From CAZAMI01 sp964627805 (lineage in GTDB: Archaea > Thermoproteota > Thermoprotei_A > Sulfolobales > NBVN01): a DNA stretch of 64,000 bases. The stretch lies in assembly GCA_964627805.1 (NCBI GenBank), contig CAZVLA010000052.1, positions 1 to 64,000 of the forward strand, given 5' to 3'. Shown piece after piece: positions 55,847 to 63,430 of the stretch. The position numbers and the translations under genes were made by a program. How positions within the stretch are numbered: position 1 is the first letter of the stretch; the number at the start of each line of letters is the position of its first letter. A model generated the notes under the pieces. That model was given only the letters and a program-made list of their open reading frames with translations. It did not search any database and had not been told where the DNA came from.

Positions 55847-56646
55847 AACGGGTCACCGTAACAACCGCATAAATTACCTTCCTCACACACGCATACCCTA
55901 ATCTCCGTTAGGTAAAGCCCTTTAAGCTTACTCCAAAAGTACTTAGCCATCATCTCTACAGAGGCTGTCTCAGGGTATGATGCCTCACTGATTATCTCCT
56001 GAAGCTTATCCCTCAAGTCATGAAACTCAACCTCACGGTTAAGGTTATTCACAAGGACATCAACTTTAACGGTGAATAAGTGCTGGTGCCTCTTGGCTAA
56101 GTACTCCCTCTTACTCCCTGGGAAGTAATGATACCCTAAGAAGGCAGTCTCCACATGGACAATCGGCGGTGTTGGGTAGGGAGTTACGCCCTCGAAGAGC
56201 CACCAATGGTGATTAACAAGGAATTCACTCTCCTGTGAAGGGTAGCACTCCTGAAGGTCTTCAAGTTTCTTCATAGCGTCATCGTAATTTAGGGCTTCAA
56301 TAGCCCACGGAACATTCATGTCTGTAGAGTAATACATTAGCTTAACGCCTAACTCAAAGGCTACGGACTCACTCATTAACCTCACCAACCTATGCTGTGG
56401 GTGATGGTCGTAAGGGTGGGGTACGTACACCTCGTCAGCCCTACTGATTACCTCCTTAAGCTCCTCAACACTGAATTTCTTTATGAGGATAGCCTTAAAC
56501 CCGTATTTCTCCATCGCACGGAATATTTCATTCTCCCTAGCCTTATCTATGAATACGTATGCTACGTAGTTTACTTTACCCTCCCTCAATAAACGCCAAC
56601 AACCTATTATCTCGTCATCAGGGTGGGGAGCAATAATTAACTTCAC
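55840..56646 (-). CDS. PIG-L deacetylase-like / QueD-like fusion
   Basis: 268 residues. The N-terminal domain has HPDDE (8-12) and HPYDHH (77-82), the zinc motifs of the PIG-L/LmbE N-acetylglucosaminyl deacetylase family. The C-terminal part (about 165-255) has GYHYFPGSKREYLAKRHQHL, then REVEFHDLRDKL and ETASVEMMAKYF, resembling QueD (6-carboxytetrahydropterin synthase) relatives. It ends with a Cys-rich tail. The fusion links sugar deacetylation with deazaguanine-type chemistry. Confidence 0.75.
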   Translation of the reverse strand: MKLIIAPHPDDEIIGCWRLLREGKVNYVAYVFIDKARENEIFRAMEKYGFKAILIKKFSVEELKEVISRADEVYVPHPYDHHPQHRLVRLMSESVAFELGVKLMYYSTDMNVPWAIEALNYDDAMKKLEDLQECYPSQESEFLVNHHWWLFEGVTPYPTPPIVHVETAFLGYHYFPGSKREYLAKRHQHLFTVKVDVLVNNLNREVEFHDLRDKLQEIISEASYPETASVEMMAKYFWSKLKGLYLTEIRVCVCEEGNLCGCYGDPLW

Positions 56647-57152
56647 TTACTCTCTCCCTCACTAGTTAATCTAGACCCGTATGTCCTGGGTGCAAACCCC
56701 ATCCTCCTGAAGACTTTCAGAGTTGTGTCTAAGTCCGTCTCTAGTGCTTTATCAAGAGCCTTAAGCTCCACTAAGGACTTCGCAGTATATACGGATACTA
56801 GGTAATCCCTCGTGTATACAGACTTAACGACTTCAACCTCTCCATGCTCAGCAGTACGGCACTTAACCCTAACTATGAGAGCACGGGGTTCCAAGACCTC
56901 CCAAAGCCTTTGGTGAAGCTCGTGAGTGAACTCCTCCACGGTGAATGACCTCCTTGAAGCCATGTAATTCACGTATTTCCTGAAGGACACGAACTCAATA
57001 ATCCTATCACCCGGTATGTAATTCACGTTAATGTCTAACTGCATGGGAGTCTTAGTAACAGAACACTTAGACGCCGTTATCTCCTCGATACGTACCTCAA
57101 TGATTTTATCCTTATCCCATGGTAACGTCCTGAGCTTGGGTTTCTTACCCAT
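56643..57152 (-). CDS. QueF/QueF-L-like protein
   Basis: 169 residues from ATG 57152 after GGTGTTAAAC. Residues 30-47 (CSVTKTPMQLDINVNYIP) align with the QueF segment C-P-K-T-G-Q-P-D-F-A-T-I-Y-I-S-Y-I-P, keeping the nucleophile Cys30. Glu53 matches the substrate Glu. Met37 replaces the catalytic Asp, and EFVSFRKY replaces the NADPH motif ESKSLKLY. These losses suggest QueF-L-like chemistry (preQ0 to archaeosine) rather than NADPH reduction, or a new reaction. Confidence 0.65.
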   Translation of the reverse strand: MGKKPKLRTLPWDKDKIIEVRIEEITASKCSVTKTPMQLDINVNYIPGDRIIEFVSFRKYVNYMASRRSFTVEEFTHELHQRLWEVLEPRALIVRVKCRTAEHGEVEVVKSVYTRDYLVSVYTAKSLVELKALDKALETDLDTTLKVFRRMGFAPRTYGSRLTSEGESK

Positions 57153-57159
57153 GTTTAAC

Positions 57160-57190
57160 ACCAATAATGTGTGTGTGTTTCTCCCATTTA
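57160..57190 (-). promoter_or_regulatory. TATA box and (CA)n leader of the modification operon
   Basis: Read leftward, GGATTTAAATGGGAG is followed by AAACACACACACATTATTGG and ATG 57152. The TATA-like ATTTAAAT gives a promoter internal to the longer leftward transcript. Confidence 0.5.
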
Positions 57191-57628
57191 AATCCTTAAA
57201 TTCTGTAACAACTCCCTAACTACTTTATCCACGTAATCTCCATGCTTACGTGTGATGTGGCTACTAACCCCGAACCTGCTGTATATCCTCATATTACATA
57301 ACAGGCAGTAGTAAGGGTAGAAGGAGTTAGGGAAGTAAACTATTATGGGGTTGAGTGAGAGTACCTTATCTATTATTCCTGAATCATTAAGCATTCTGAA
57401 TTTCCTCATAGGGTCATGACCCAACTTCCTCACTAACCTTTGTATGTAGCCCCTTAAGGCGTACTTACCGAACCCGTACTTTTGAGCAATAACTGAAACG
57501 TCGCCTAAACCTCCCCGTAGGAAATACTCTGTTATAGCTAACACCTCACGTTTCCTTGATGTAAGGGCAAGGAGTACGAGGTACTTCACTCCCTCCTTAA
57601 AGCCGTTACAAATCATGTCCTCACACAA
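57188..57628 (-). CDS. HTH plus C2H2 zinc-finger protein
   Basis: 146 residues. A helix-turn-helix-like region (about 42-75, GDVSVIAQKYGFGKYALRGYIQ) is followed by a C2H2 finger YCLLCNMRIYSRFGVSSHITRKH. Probably a transcription regulator. Its start overlaps the ribbon-helix-helix gene. Confidence 0.65.
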   Translation of the reverse strand: MCEDMICNGFKEGVKYLVLLALTSRKREVLAITEYFLRGGLGDVSVIAQKYGFGKYALRGYIQRLVRKLGHDPMRKFRMLNDSGIIDKVLSLNPIIVYFPNSFYPYYCLLCNMRIYSRFGVSSHITRKHGDYVDKVVRELLQNLRI

Positions 57629-57968
57629 TAACGTACCACCTCACCGGCTTCGTTTTCGTGATTATCCTTAATTTCTCGTAAAGCTCAGGTCCCAAAACAT
57701 CTACAAGGATTTCCTTAGGTACCCTCTGGTAAACCTCACGGGCTAGAAGATAATCACGTAAGTCTAATGTAGCCTCACGTAGGCTACGCTTTAACCTAGT
57801 GATTTTCTCTGTGAGTTCAGGAGCTTCATTAAGGTACATCTCCACAGCCCTCCTCACGAACTCTGATACTGTAATACCTAATAACTTACAGGCTACTTCT
57901 ATCCTCATGTAGGTATCCCTATGAACCTTAAACGTAACTACCCTGTAACTACCTCGTGATTCTGCCAT
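57621..57968 (-). CDS. Ribbon-helix-helix regulator
   Basis: 115 residues. YRVVTFKVHRDTYMRIEVAC, then LGITVSEFVRRAVEMYL, gives the strand-helix-helix of MetJ/Arc/CopG repressors. A helical C-terminal extension may mediate oligomerisation. It overlaps the YhhQ-like gene by 20 bases. Confidence 0.75.
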   Translation of the reverse strand: MAESRGSYRVVTFKVHRDTYMRIEVACKLLGITVSEFVRRAVEMYLNEAPELTEKITRLKRSLREATLDLRDYLLAREVYQRVPKEILVDVLGPELYEKLRIITKTKPVRWYVIV

Positions 57969-58596
57969 AAACGTTCACCCGCCTGATAAGGTAAACACCT
58001 AAGTACACGAACGGCGTGTCTGTTAGGGCTACTACTAATTTCCAGAGCCACTGACACATCACCATCCTAACAAGGACGTTATTAGGTACTACGCCGTAGA
58101 ACGCTAGGGTAATGAATATCGCAGTATCTATTAACTGACTAACGGCTGTGCTAGCGTTGTTCCTTAACCACAACCACTTACCACCGGTCTTCCTACGCCA
58201 GAAGTGGAATGACCACACGTCGTGGTGCTGACTAACTAAGTAGGCAGTTAATGATGCAAGAACTATCCTTAAAGTGGGTGATAATGCCTTCACGTACATC
58301 TCCTGCATTGAAGGGGTGAGGGGAGGTAAGTACATCCCTAACCACACCAGGGAAAGCATAGCTAAGTTGGCTATGAAGCCCACCCTAACTATAAGGTAAC
58401 TGATTCTCCTGCCATAAACCTCTCCCACGATGTCCGTAATCGTGAATGTTATGGAGTAGGCTATGAACCCCACAGGAACTACGAAGCCCAGCAGATTAAC
58501 TAACTTAATACCTGCTATGATGTTAGCTACTACCATAGAAGCTACGAACACTGCTGTGAGGTACATAACGGGTTCAGGGAAGTCCCTCTCAGGCAT
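57949..58596 (-). CDS. yhhQ: YhhQ-like queuosine/7-deazaguanine precursor transporter
   Basis: 215 residues with six membrane segments. The family landmarks TDIVGEVYGRR, SQHHDVWSFHFWRR and LWLRNNASTAVSQLIDTAIF are intact. YhhQ (VUT family) imports preQ0, preQ1 and related bases. In this operon it would bring the DpdA substrate into the infected cell. A viral copy is unusual and supports a DNA-modification purpose. Confidence 0.88.
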   Translation of the reverse strand: MPERDFPEPVMYLTAVFVASMVVANIIAGIKLVNLLGFVVPVGFIAYSITFTITDIVGEVYGRRISYLIVRVGFIANLAMLSLVWLGMYLPPLTPSMQEMYVKALSPTLRIVLASLTAYLVSQHHDVWSFHFWRRKTGGKWLWLRNNASTAVSQLIDTAIFITLAFYGVVPNNVLVRMVMCQWLWKLVVALTDTPFVYLGVYLIRRVNVYGRITR

Positions 58597-59282
58597 TATT
58601 TCACCTCCTCATGAAGTATAAACGCCGCACCTAAAAACTCTATATGCCCGCCTTCTGCACCCTCAACTTTCACGACGGGGTCTATGGGAAGGTGAATGAC
58701 GTAGTAAGGGAACAACCCCACAACATCCGCACACTCCCTAATCATCGTTACGTTCACGGGCACTTCCATAACGTACCGGCACCCCGTATGGATAGTTACT
58801 TTCCTTGGCAGGAGCCTAGGGGCTTCATTCTCTTTCTTAATGAGCTTAGCTACGTACTCAGGAGCCAGCCTCAAGCCCTTGATAACGCCTACGACTTTCC
58901 TTGAACCTACATCCTCCCTCAAGTAGGGTCCTAGCTGGATTTGATGTAGCACTCTATGCGAGTAAAGCCTAACAGATAAGCTCATCTCCTTATGGTAGCC
59001 ACGGGCTACGTAGTATAGGACCTCAAGAATTTCCTGGGGTATAGAATGCTGGGGATATAGCCTATTGAATGACTCAAGTACTCTAGCAGAATCGATGTCG
59101 GGAGGGTCCTTATCTACGGGTACTTTATGGTTTAGCGTGAGGTAGTCATGTGAACCTGCGTAAGTCGAGAGGAAGTCCCTTATCTTGACTAGCCTAACAC
59201 CCTTCGATTTAAGCGTTTCCTCATACTCTCGCCTTAACCTGTCAATTATACTTCCTAAGTCCATGATTTTCTTAACCATCAT
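58596..59282 (-). CDS. Unknown protein at the head of the modification operon
   Basis: 228 residues from ATG 59282 after GGTGAA. Mixed alpha/beta with TIHTGCRYVMEVPVN and HIEFLGAAFILHEE near the end. I do not recognise the family. It is coupled to the YhhQ-like gene, so it may supply or modify a deazaguanine precursor. Confidence 0.55.
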   Translation of the reverse strand: MMVKKIMDLGSIIDRLRREYEETLKSKGVRLVKIRDFLSTYAGSHDYLTLNHKVPVDKDPPDIDSARVLESFNRLYPQHSIPQEILEVLYYVARGYHKEMSLSVRLYSHRVLHQIQLGPYLREDVGSRKVVGVIKGLRLAPEYVAKLIKKENEAPRLLPRKVTIHTGCRYVMEVPVNVTMIRECADVVGLFPYYVIHLPIDPVVKVEGAEGGHIEFLGAAFILHEEVK

Positions 59283-59304
59283 TTCACCATGTGTGTGTAT
59301 GTGT

Positions 59305-59322
59305 GTTTAATATATAAAGGAA
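59305..59322 (-). promoter_or_regulatory. TATA box of the modification operon
   Basis: Read leftward, TCCTTTATATATTAAACAC is followed by a CACACATACACACACA tract and ATG 59282. Clear TATA-type promoter. Confidence 0.55.
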
Positions 59323-59343
59323 ACAGTTCTGTTACACTTAGGT

Positions 59344-61605
59344 TCACCACCAAACCCTGCTTGATACCACCCTAGAGGATATCGTGAAGCCTGCAGACTT
59401 CAGGATGTCAAGTATCGGGCTAATCAGTGCTTGGTACTGACGGCTCCAGTCAATCTCTACTTTACCCTCGATCTGCGATGGCTCCTCAAAAGCTACTACA
59501 TCCGTAGCAGGTAGCCCCTTAACGCTTTTAACCCAAACATACTTCACCTTACTACCTACCCCGAAGTTGGTGCCTAAGTACATGTTGGAGTATAGGGCGG
59601 CTCTAACGTGAGGAGAATTTGATTTGTACTCGTCAAGGGGCTTGCTGAGACCCTCGTAGAGGGCTATCTCATCGAGTGGTTTCTTCCTTACTTCTTCCTG
59701 GAGCTCCCTCAAGAAATCATGTATTTTAGACTTATTTAATCCCTCCCTAAGTATGAGGCTGAATAACCTTCTCTGAGCCTCAGCAGTGAATGGGGGCACG
59801 TCTGTCCTAACAGCCTCGAACCCAGCAATATCTAGTTCATCTACTTCCTTACCTTTCTTCCATACAAGCCAGCCAGCATACCTTTTCTTGGTTTTAGGCT
59901 TGAAGAATATCCTACGGTAGTATTTCTCGAATTTGAGTTTAAGGACGGGCTCCTCTCTAAGATTGTACGTCTCCTTAAAGTACCTCCTCACTTCACGGGT
60001 GAGTATATTAGCTAACTCCTCAGCCTTCTCGAAGGGAACCTTAATGAATACGGAGTCCGTATCCCCGTACAGGGGCTGGTAACCCATCTCTTTAGCTTTC
60101 TTAACGATGAATAGAATACCCCTCCTACCCAAAGCAGTTATAGTACCTGCTATCTGTGGGTCGTAAACTCTACTGTTACCTCCCCTCCTCTTAGCCATGT
60201 AGCCGTAGATAGCATTAGTTACTGCCTTAACTGCTGAGGACTTAAGGCTGAGGGCTAAGTACTCCTTACTGTCAGCAGGGACTTCAAGCATCTTAGCCTC
60301 GATCTCCTCACGTAGCCCAAGGAGCTTCCTACACATCTTAGGTAGTAAACCCTCACGGTCCTGCCTGAACAGCCAAACCTCATTATCGTAGGGCTTCCAT
60401 TTGGTCTCGGGTGATATGTTGAAGGAGATAATCAGTGATGGGTAGTAACGGGACATATCAAACACTGCCACATTCTCGTGAATGCCTGGCACAGGCTCAA
60501 GAACTATAGCTCCCCTGTAGTGAGCCTTCTGACCTTTAGATTTCGACGGCAGTACTATGCCCTCTTCCTTAGCCTGCCTTAAAAGCATAACATCAACTAA
60601 TGTTGAGGTGAAGTAAACGTCCTCTATATCGGGAAGACCTACTACCTCCTTGAGGGTCCAGAAGTAATCGATTATGTTGTATATTTTATCGATTTTAATT
60701 AACCTCCAAACATCCCTCATATTGTATTTAATCAACGGTATAGGGTTTTCACGGTATTCACTCAGGAATTTCTCTGCTGTTTGAGCCTCCTCAGGAGACT
60801 CAATACCCTCCTCAACCGTAACGTACTTAAGCCTGTAACTCCTTCTCCTAGGACCTAACGTCTTGTAACCCTCCAACATATCAAGGAAGCATGTATGGTT
60901 AGTGTTAAGATCGAAGTCGTAGTGTTTTAACCTAGCCCTCAGGTAATCCCTATCAAAGGCTATGTTCCAGCCTGCTACTACGTCAGGCTTTACTCGGGAG
61001 TAATGAAATACGAAATCCATCAACATATCTTCTTCATTCCTAAAGGACTTTACTCTCCACGTAATCGTTTCTCCAGAAACACTAACACGGAATGTACGGT
61101 CAGCCTTAACAGCCTTGCTGTGGTAGAACCAAGTAATGAATGTGTTCTCCCAAGAATCGTAGACAGTAATCACGGGTACGGGGTAAAGAGGTCGTTCAGG
61201 CGAGGGCATCTTATCTGCTAAAACCTCAATGTCTAAATACCAAACAAGGACGGGTACGTCAGTAGCCTCTACGGGCTTTAGCGACTTCCATGAGGCTTCC
61301 TTGCCAGGGTACTCAAGACCTGAAGTAATACCTGAGTCAATCATGAACCTCTGGACGTAAGGTACGTCAGCCTCGTAATGTTTCTCGTATTTCTGCCTTA
61401 ACTCAGGTACTTGACCCGGCTCATCGGCGTAAACACGCTCTAGCCTCTCGCCGTCAATACCCACGTAATCCCCGAGGAGGGACGGTACGTAGAAGTAGGG
61501 CTTGAAGTCGTAAACATGAATACATCTCTTACTCCTGTCCTCACACCTACACCACACGTAAATGTCTGACTTACGTGGGACGACTTTAATTACACGGCAC
61601 TTCAT
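59344..61605 (-). CDS. polB: DNA polymerase, family B
   Basis: 753 residues from ATG 61605, overlapping the primase stop by ATGA. The exonuclease motifs are present: YLDIE, N-x4-FD in AGWNIAFDRD, and YNMRD. So are the polymerase motifs: FDMSRYYPSLI, SSAVKAVTNAIYGYM, YGDTDSVF and KKRYAG. Both activities should work. It is the RNA-primed replicative type, without TPR1/TPR2 insertions of protein-primed enzymes. Length is near the usual archaeal PolB. It is flanked by primase, PCNA and clamp-loader genes. Confidence 0.95.
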   Translation of the reverse strand: MKCRVIKVVPRKSDIYVWCRCEDRSKRCIHVYDFKPYFYVPSLLGDYVGIDGERLERVYADEPGQVPELRQKYEKHYEADVPYVQRFMIDSGITSGLEYPGKEASWKSLKPVEATDVPVLVWYLDIEVLADKMPSPERPLYPVPVITVYDSWENTFITWFYHSKAVKADRTFRVSVSGETITWRVKSFRNEEDMLMDFVFHYSRVKPDVVAGWNIAFDRDYLRARLKHYDFDLNTNHTCFLDMLEGYKTLGPRRRSYRLKYVTVEEGIESPEEAQTAEKFLSEYRENPIPLIKYNMRDVWRLIKIDKIYNIIDYFWTLKEVVGLPDIEDVYFTSTLVDVMLLRQAKEEGIVLPSKSKGQKAHYRGAIVLEPVPGIHENVAVFDMSRYYPSLIISFNISPETKWKPYDNEVWLFRQDREGLLPKMCRKLLGLREEIEAKMLEVPADSKEYLALSLKSSAVKAVTNAIYGYMAKRRGGNSRVYDPQIAGTITALGRRGILFIVKKAKEMGYQPLYGDTDSVFIKVPFEKAEELANILTREVRRYFKETYNLREEPVLKLKFEKYYRRIFFKPKTKKRYAGWLVWKKGKEVDELDIAGFEAVRTDVPPFTAEAQRRLFSLILREGLNKSKIHDFLRELQEEVRKKPLDEIALYEGLSKPLDEYKSNSPHVRAALYSNMYLGTNFGVGSKVKYVWVKSVKGLPATDVVAFEEPSQIEGKVEIDWSRQYQALISPILDILKSAGFTISSRVVSSRVWW

Positions 61606-62642
61606 AGGTGACCCCACCAGTAAAAAACTCCTGGGTAGTAAGGACATGACTCGCCTAAACAGTAGCCCTTAATCTTTAGGGTAGAACATGCGGGCGGTAA
61701 TAACCTACTCTCACGTACCTTAGTAATTATTCTCCTTACGTGGTACCTAGTAACGTATTCGTCGTAGTCTGACCACCCCATCAACCTGCAGTAATTCACT
61801 ATCGTGTCCTCACTAAGCCCTAGCCAAGCAAGCTCCATAACGAAGTAGGTCCTTGAGTCATGGTCAGCATCGGGTGACCTTACGTTCTTGAAAATACAAG
61901 GTCTAACGAGCCTAGAGAGAACCCTCAATGAGGTCGGGAGGTCCCTACAGTTGAAGGGAGAGGGTTCTGGAGACCTCAGCCATGAAGGGTGATAACCTGA
62001 GTACTCCCTAATGTCAGGTAATTCACGGAAGTCGTAAGACCTACACACGGGATTGTGGGACATCTCAAGGATTTCAGATATTGTAAGGCTACAGAAGTCT
62101 GAAGGTAAGTACACTGACCACCTAGTAATTACGTGAGGCACTAATAGGGAGTTAAGAACTATTAACCTCTTCGTGAGTGGCACACGTATTGTATGCGTCG
62201 GCGACCCGATAACTCTCCGGTCATATGACTTTATGCGTGATTTCTCTATCAGGTAAGTCTGAAAGGAGACCATAACACGCCTTACAGTCTCGGGGTTAGA
62301 AGTGAAGGGCTCCACAGGTACGTATATGTGAAAACCCTTACCACCCGTATACACAGGAACGTAAGGAAGACCTTCATTCCTTAGAGCGTCAATCAGTTGG
62401 CAGGCTTCTGTGAAGGACTCCTCTAGAGTCTCGCCGTCAATATCGAACACTACCTTATTAACAACTGATTCAGAGGTGTGTAAAGGTGTGTGAACCTCCG
62501 CTACACCGTTATACTTCTGTATTATCCTGAACAAATGGATGGGGTTCTTAGCTGTTAATTTAGTTACTTTCGAGGAACCGAAGATAAGGTGAACAGGACG
62601 TGGGTACTGATAAAAAAGCATTACTGTAGTTTCGCATATCAT
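61602..62642 (-). CDS. Primase: PriS catalytic domain with PriL-like Fe-S C-terminus
   Basis: 346 residues. The catalytic part has FDIDG (Asp67, Asp69), TGGKGFHIYV (99-108) and RVIGSPTHTIRVP, the AEP primase motifs. The C-terminal 100 residues have RPCIF (Cys249), Cys285, PPACSTLKIKGYC (Cys319, Cys328) and Cys333, resembling the PriL Fe-S domain. A one-chain fusion would replace the usual PriS-PriL dimer. The PriL assignment is by pattern and less certain than the catalytic part. Confidence 0.8.
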   Translation of the reverse strand: MICETTVMLFYQYPRPVHLIFGSSKVTKLTAKNPIHLFRIIQKYNGVAEVHTPLHTSESVVNKVVFDIDGETLEESFTEACQLIDALRNEGLPYVPVYTGGKGFHIYVPVEPFTSNPETVRRVMVSFQTYLIEKSRIKSYDRRVIGSPTHTIRVPLTKRLIVLNSLLVPHVITRWSVYLPSDFCSLTISEILEMSHNPVCRSYDFRELPDIREYSGYHPSWLRSPEPSPFNCRDLPTSLRVLSRLVRPCIFKNVRSPDADHDSRTYFVMELAWLGLSEDTIVNYCRLMGWSDYDEYVTRYHVRRIITKVRESRLLPPACSTLKIKGYCLGESCPYYPGVFYWWGHL

Positions 62643-62650
62643 TAGACCAC

Positions 62651-63397
62651 CTACGTTTCTAGAGGGACTATCCAGTACGCCACTTTAACTTTCTCCTTCT
62701 CCTGGTAAATGATTACTGGTGCCGGCGAGTTGTCCTTATGCATGAACACGAAATACGTACTCCCTGACAGAACGCTAACGATTAGCTTAAGGACAGGCTT
62801 GCTTAATACGTACTTGATAGGGCTTCCCTGATGCTTCCTTATGACGTTTGACGGTATAGTTTTAGTAACTACGCCTGAACCAACAGGTATTTCAACTACT
62901 AACCTATCAGATACTAGGAAGTTCACGTAATCCTCTGTCCCGAGGTTCTTAAGCTCCTCAATACTGAAGGCGTACACGCCCGCTACGTCAGCATTAATCT
63001 TCGGAGCCATATAGAAGTCAGGGTTAATCATGTTGCTAACGTCGTAGATGTCAGCTACCATCAAGGGCTCAGAGTACCTCGAATCTCCTGAGTCAAGCAC
63101 TAGCTTATCGTCGCTCACCTTCAAAGTTACGTAATTGGAGAACTTCAGGTAATCATCGAGTACCCTCAGAATAACCTTAGGAGATACTACAACCTCGAAC
63201 TCCTCATCAACTTCGGCTACCCCCTTAGCATTGAGTATACACGCTAACGTCTTAGCCTCATCACTAACTGCTACGTTCACTTCATTACTCTTGAACACCA
63301 TCTTTATCGGGTCTAACAGGGACTTAGTTTTTGTGGAGCACCCAGCTAGTTTTATTATCCTTTTCAAGACCTGAGTTTCGAGCTTAGCCTGAGGCAT
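62651..63397 (-). CDS. pcn: PCNA sliding clamp
   Basis: 248 residues from ATG 63397 after GGTGGTACT, the normal PCNA length. Segments such as EVVVSPKVILRVLDDYLKFS, VTLKVSDDKLVLDSG and a C-terminal IVPLET fit two processivity-fold domains. It would tether the PolB at 59344 and the XPF nuclease to DNA. The sequence is divergent, so some features rest on length and gene order. Confidence 0.85.
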   Translation of the reverse strand: MPQAKLETQVLKRIIKLAGCSTKTKSLLDPIKMVFKSNEVNVAVSDEAKTLACILNAKGVAEVDEEFEVVVSPKVILRVLDDYLKFSNYVTLKVSDDKLVLDSGDSRYSEPLMVADIYDVSNMINPDFYMAPKINADVAGVYAFSIEELKNLGTEDYVNFLVSDRLVVEIPVGSGVVTKTIPSNVIRKHQGSPIKYVLSKPVLKLIVSVLSGSTYFVFMHKDNSPAPVIIYQEKEKVKVAYWIVPLET

Positions 63398-63430
63398 AGT
63401 ACCACCCACAAAATCGATTCATGTTAAGCA

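Noticed and set aside
50192..61647. Several proteins end in WW or W (RWW, KRWW, GWW, VWW, EPW)
   Set aside because: These codons are TGGTGGTGA, which is the ribosome site GGTGGTGA of the next gene overlapping the stop. The Trp residues are explained by translational coupling and need not be a functional tag.
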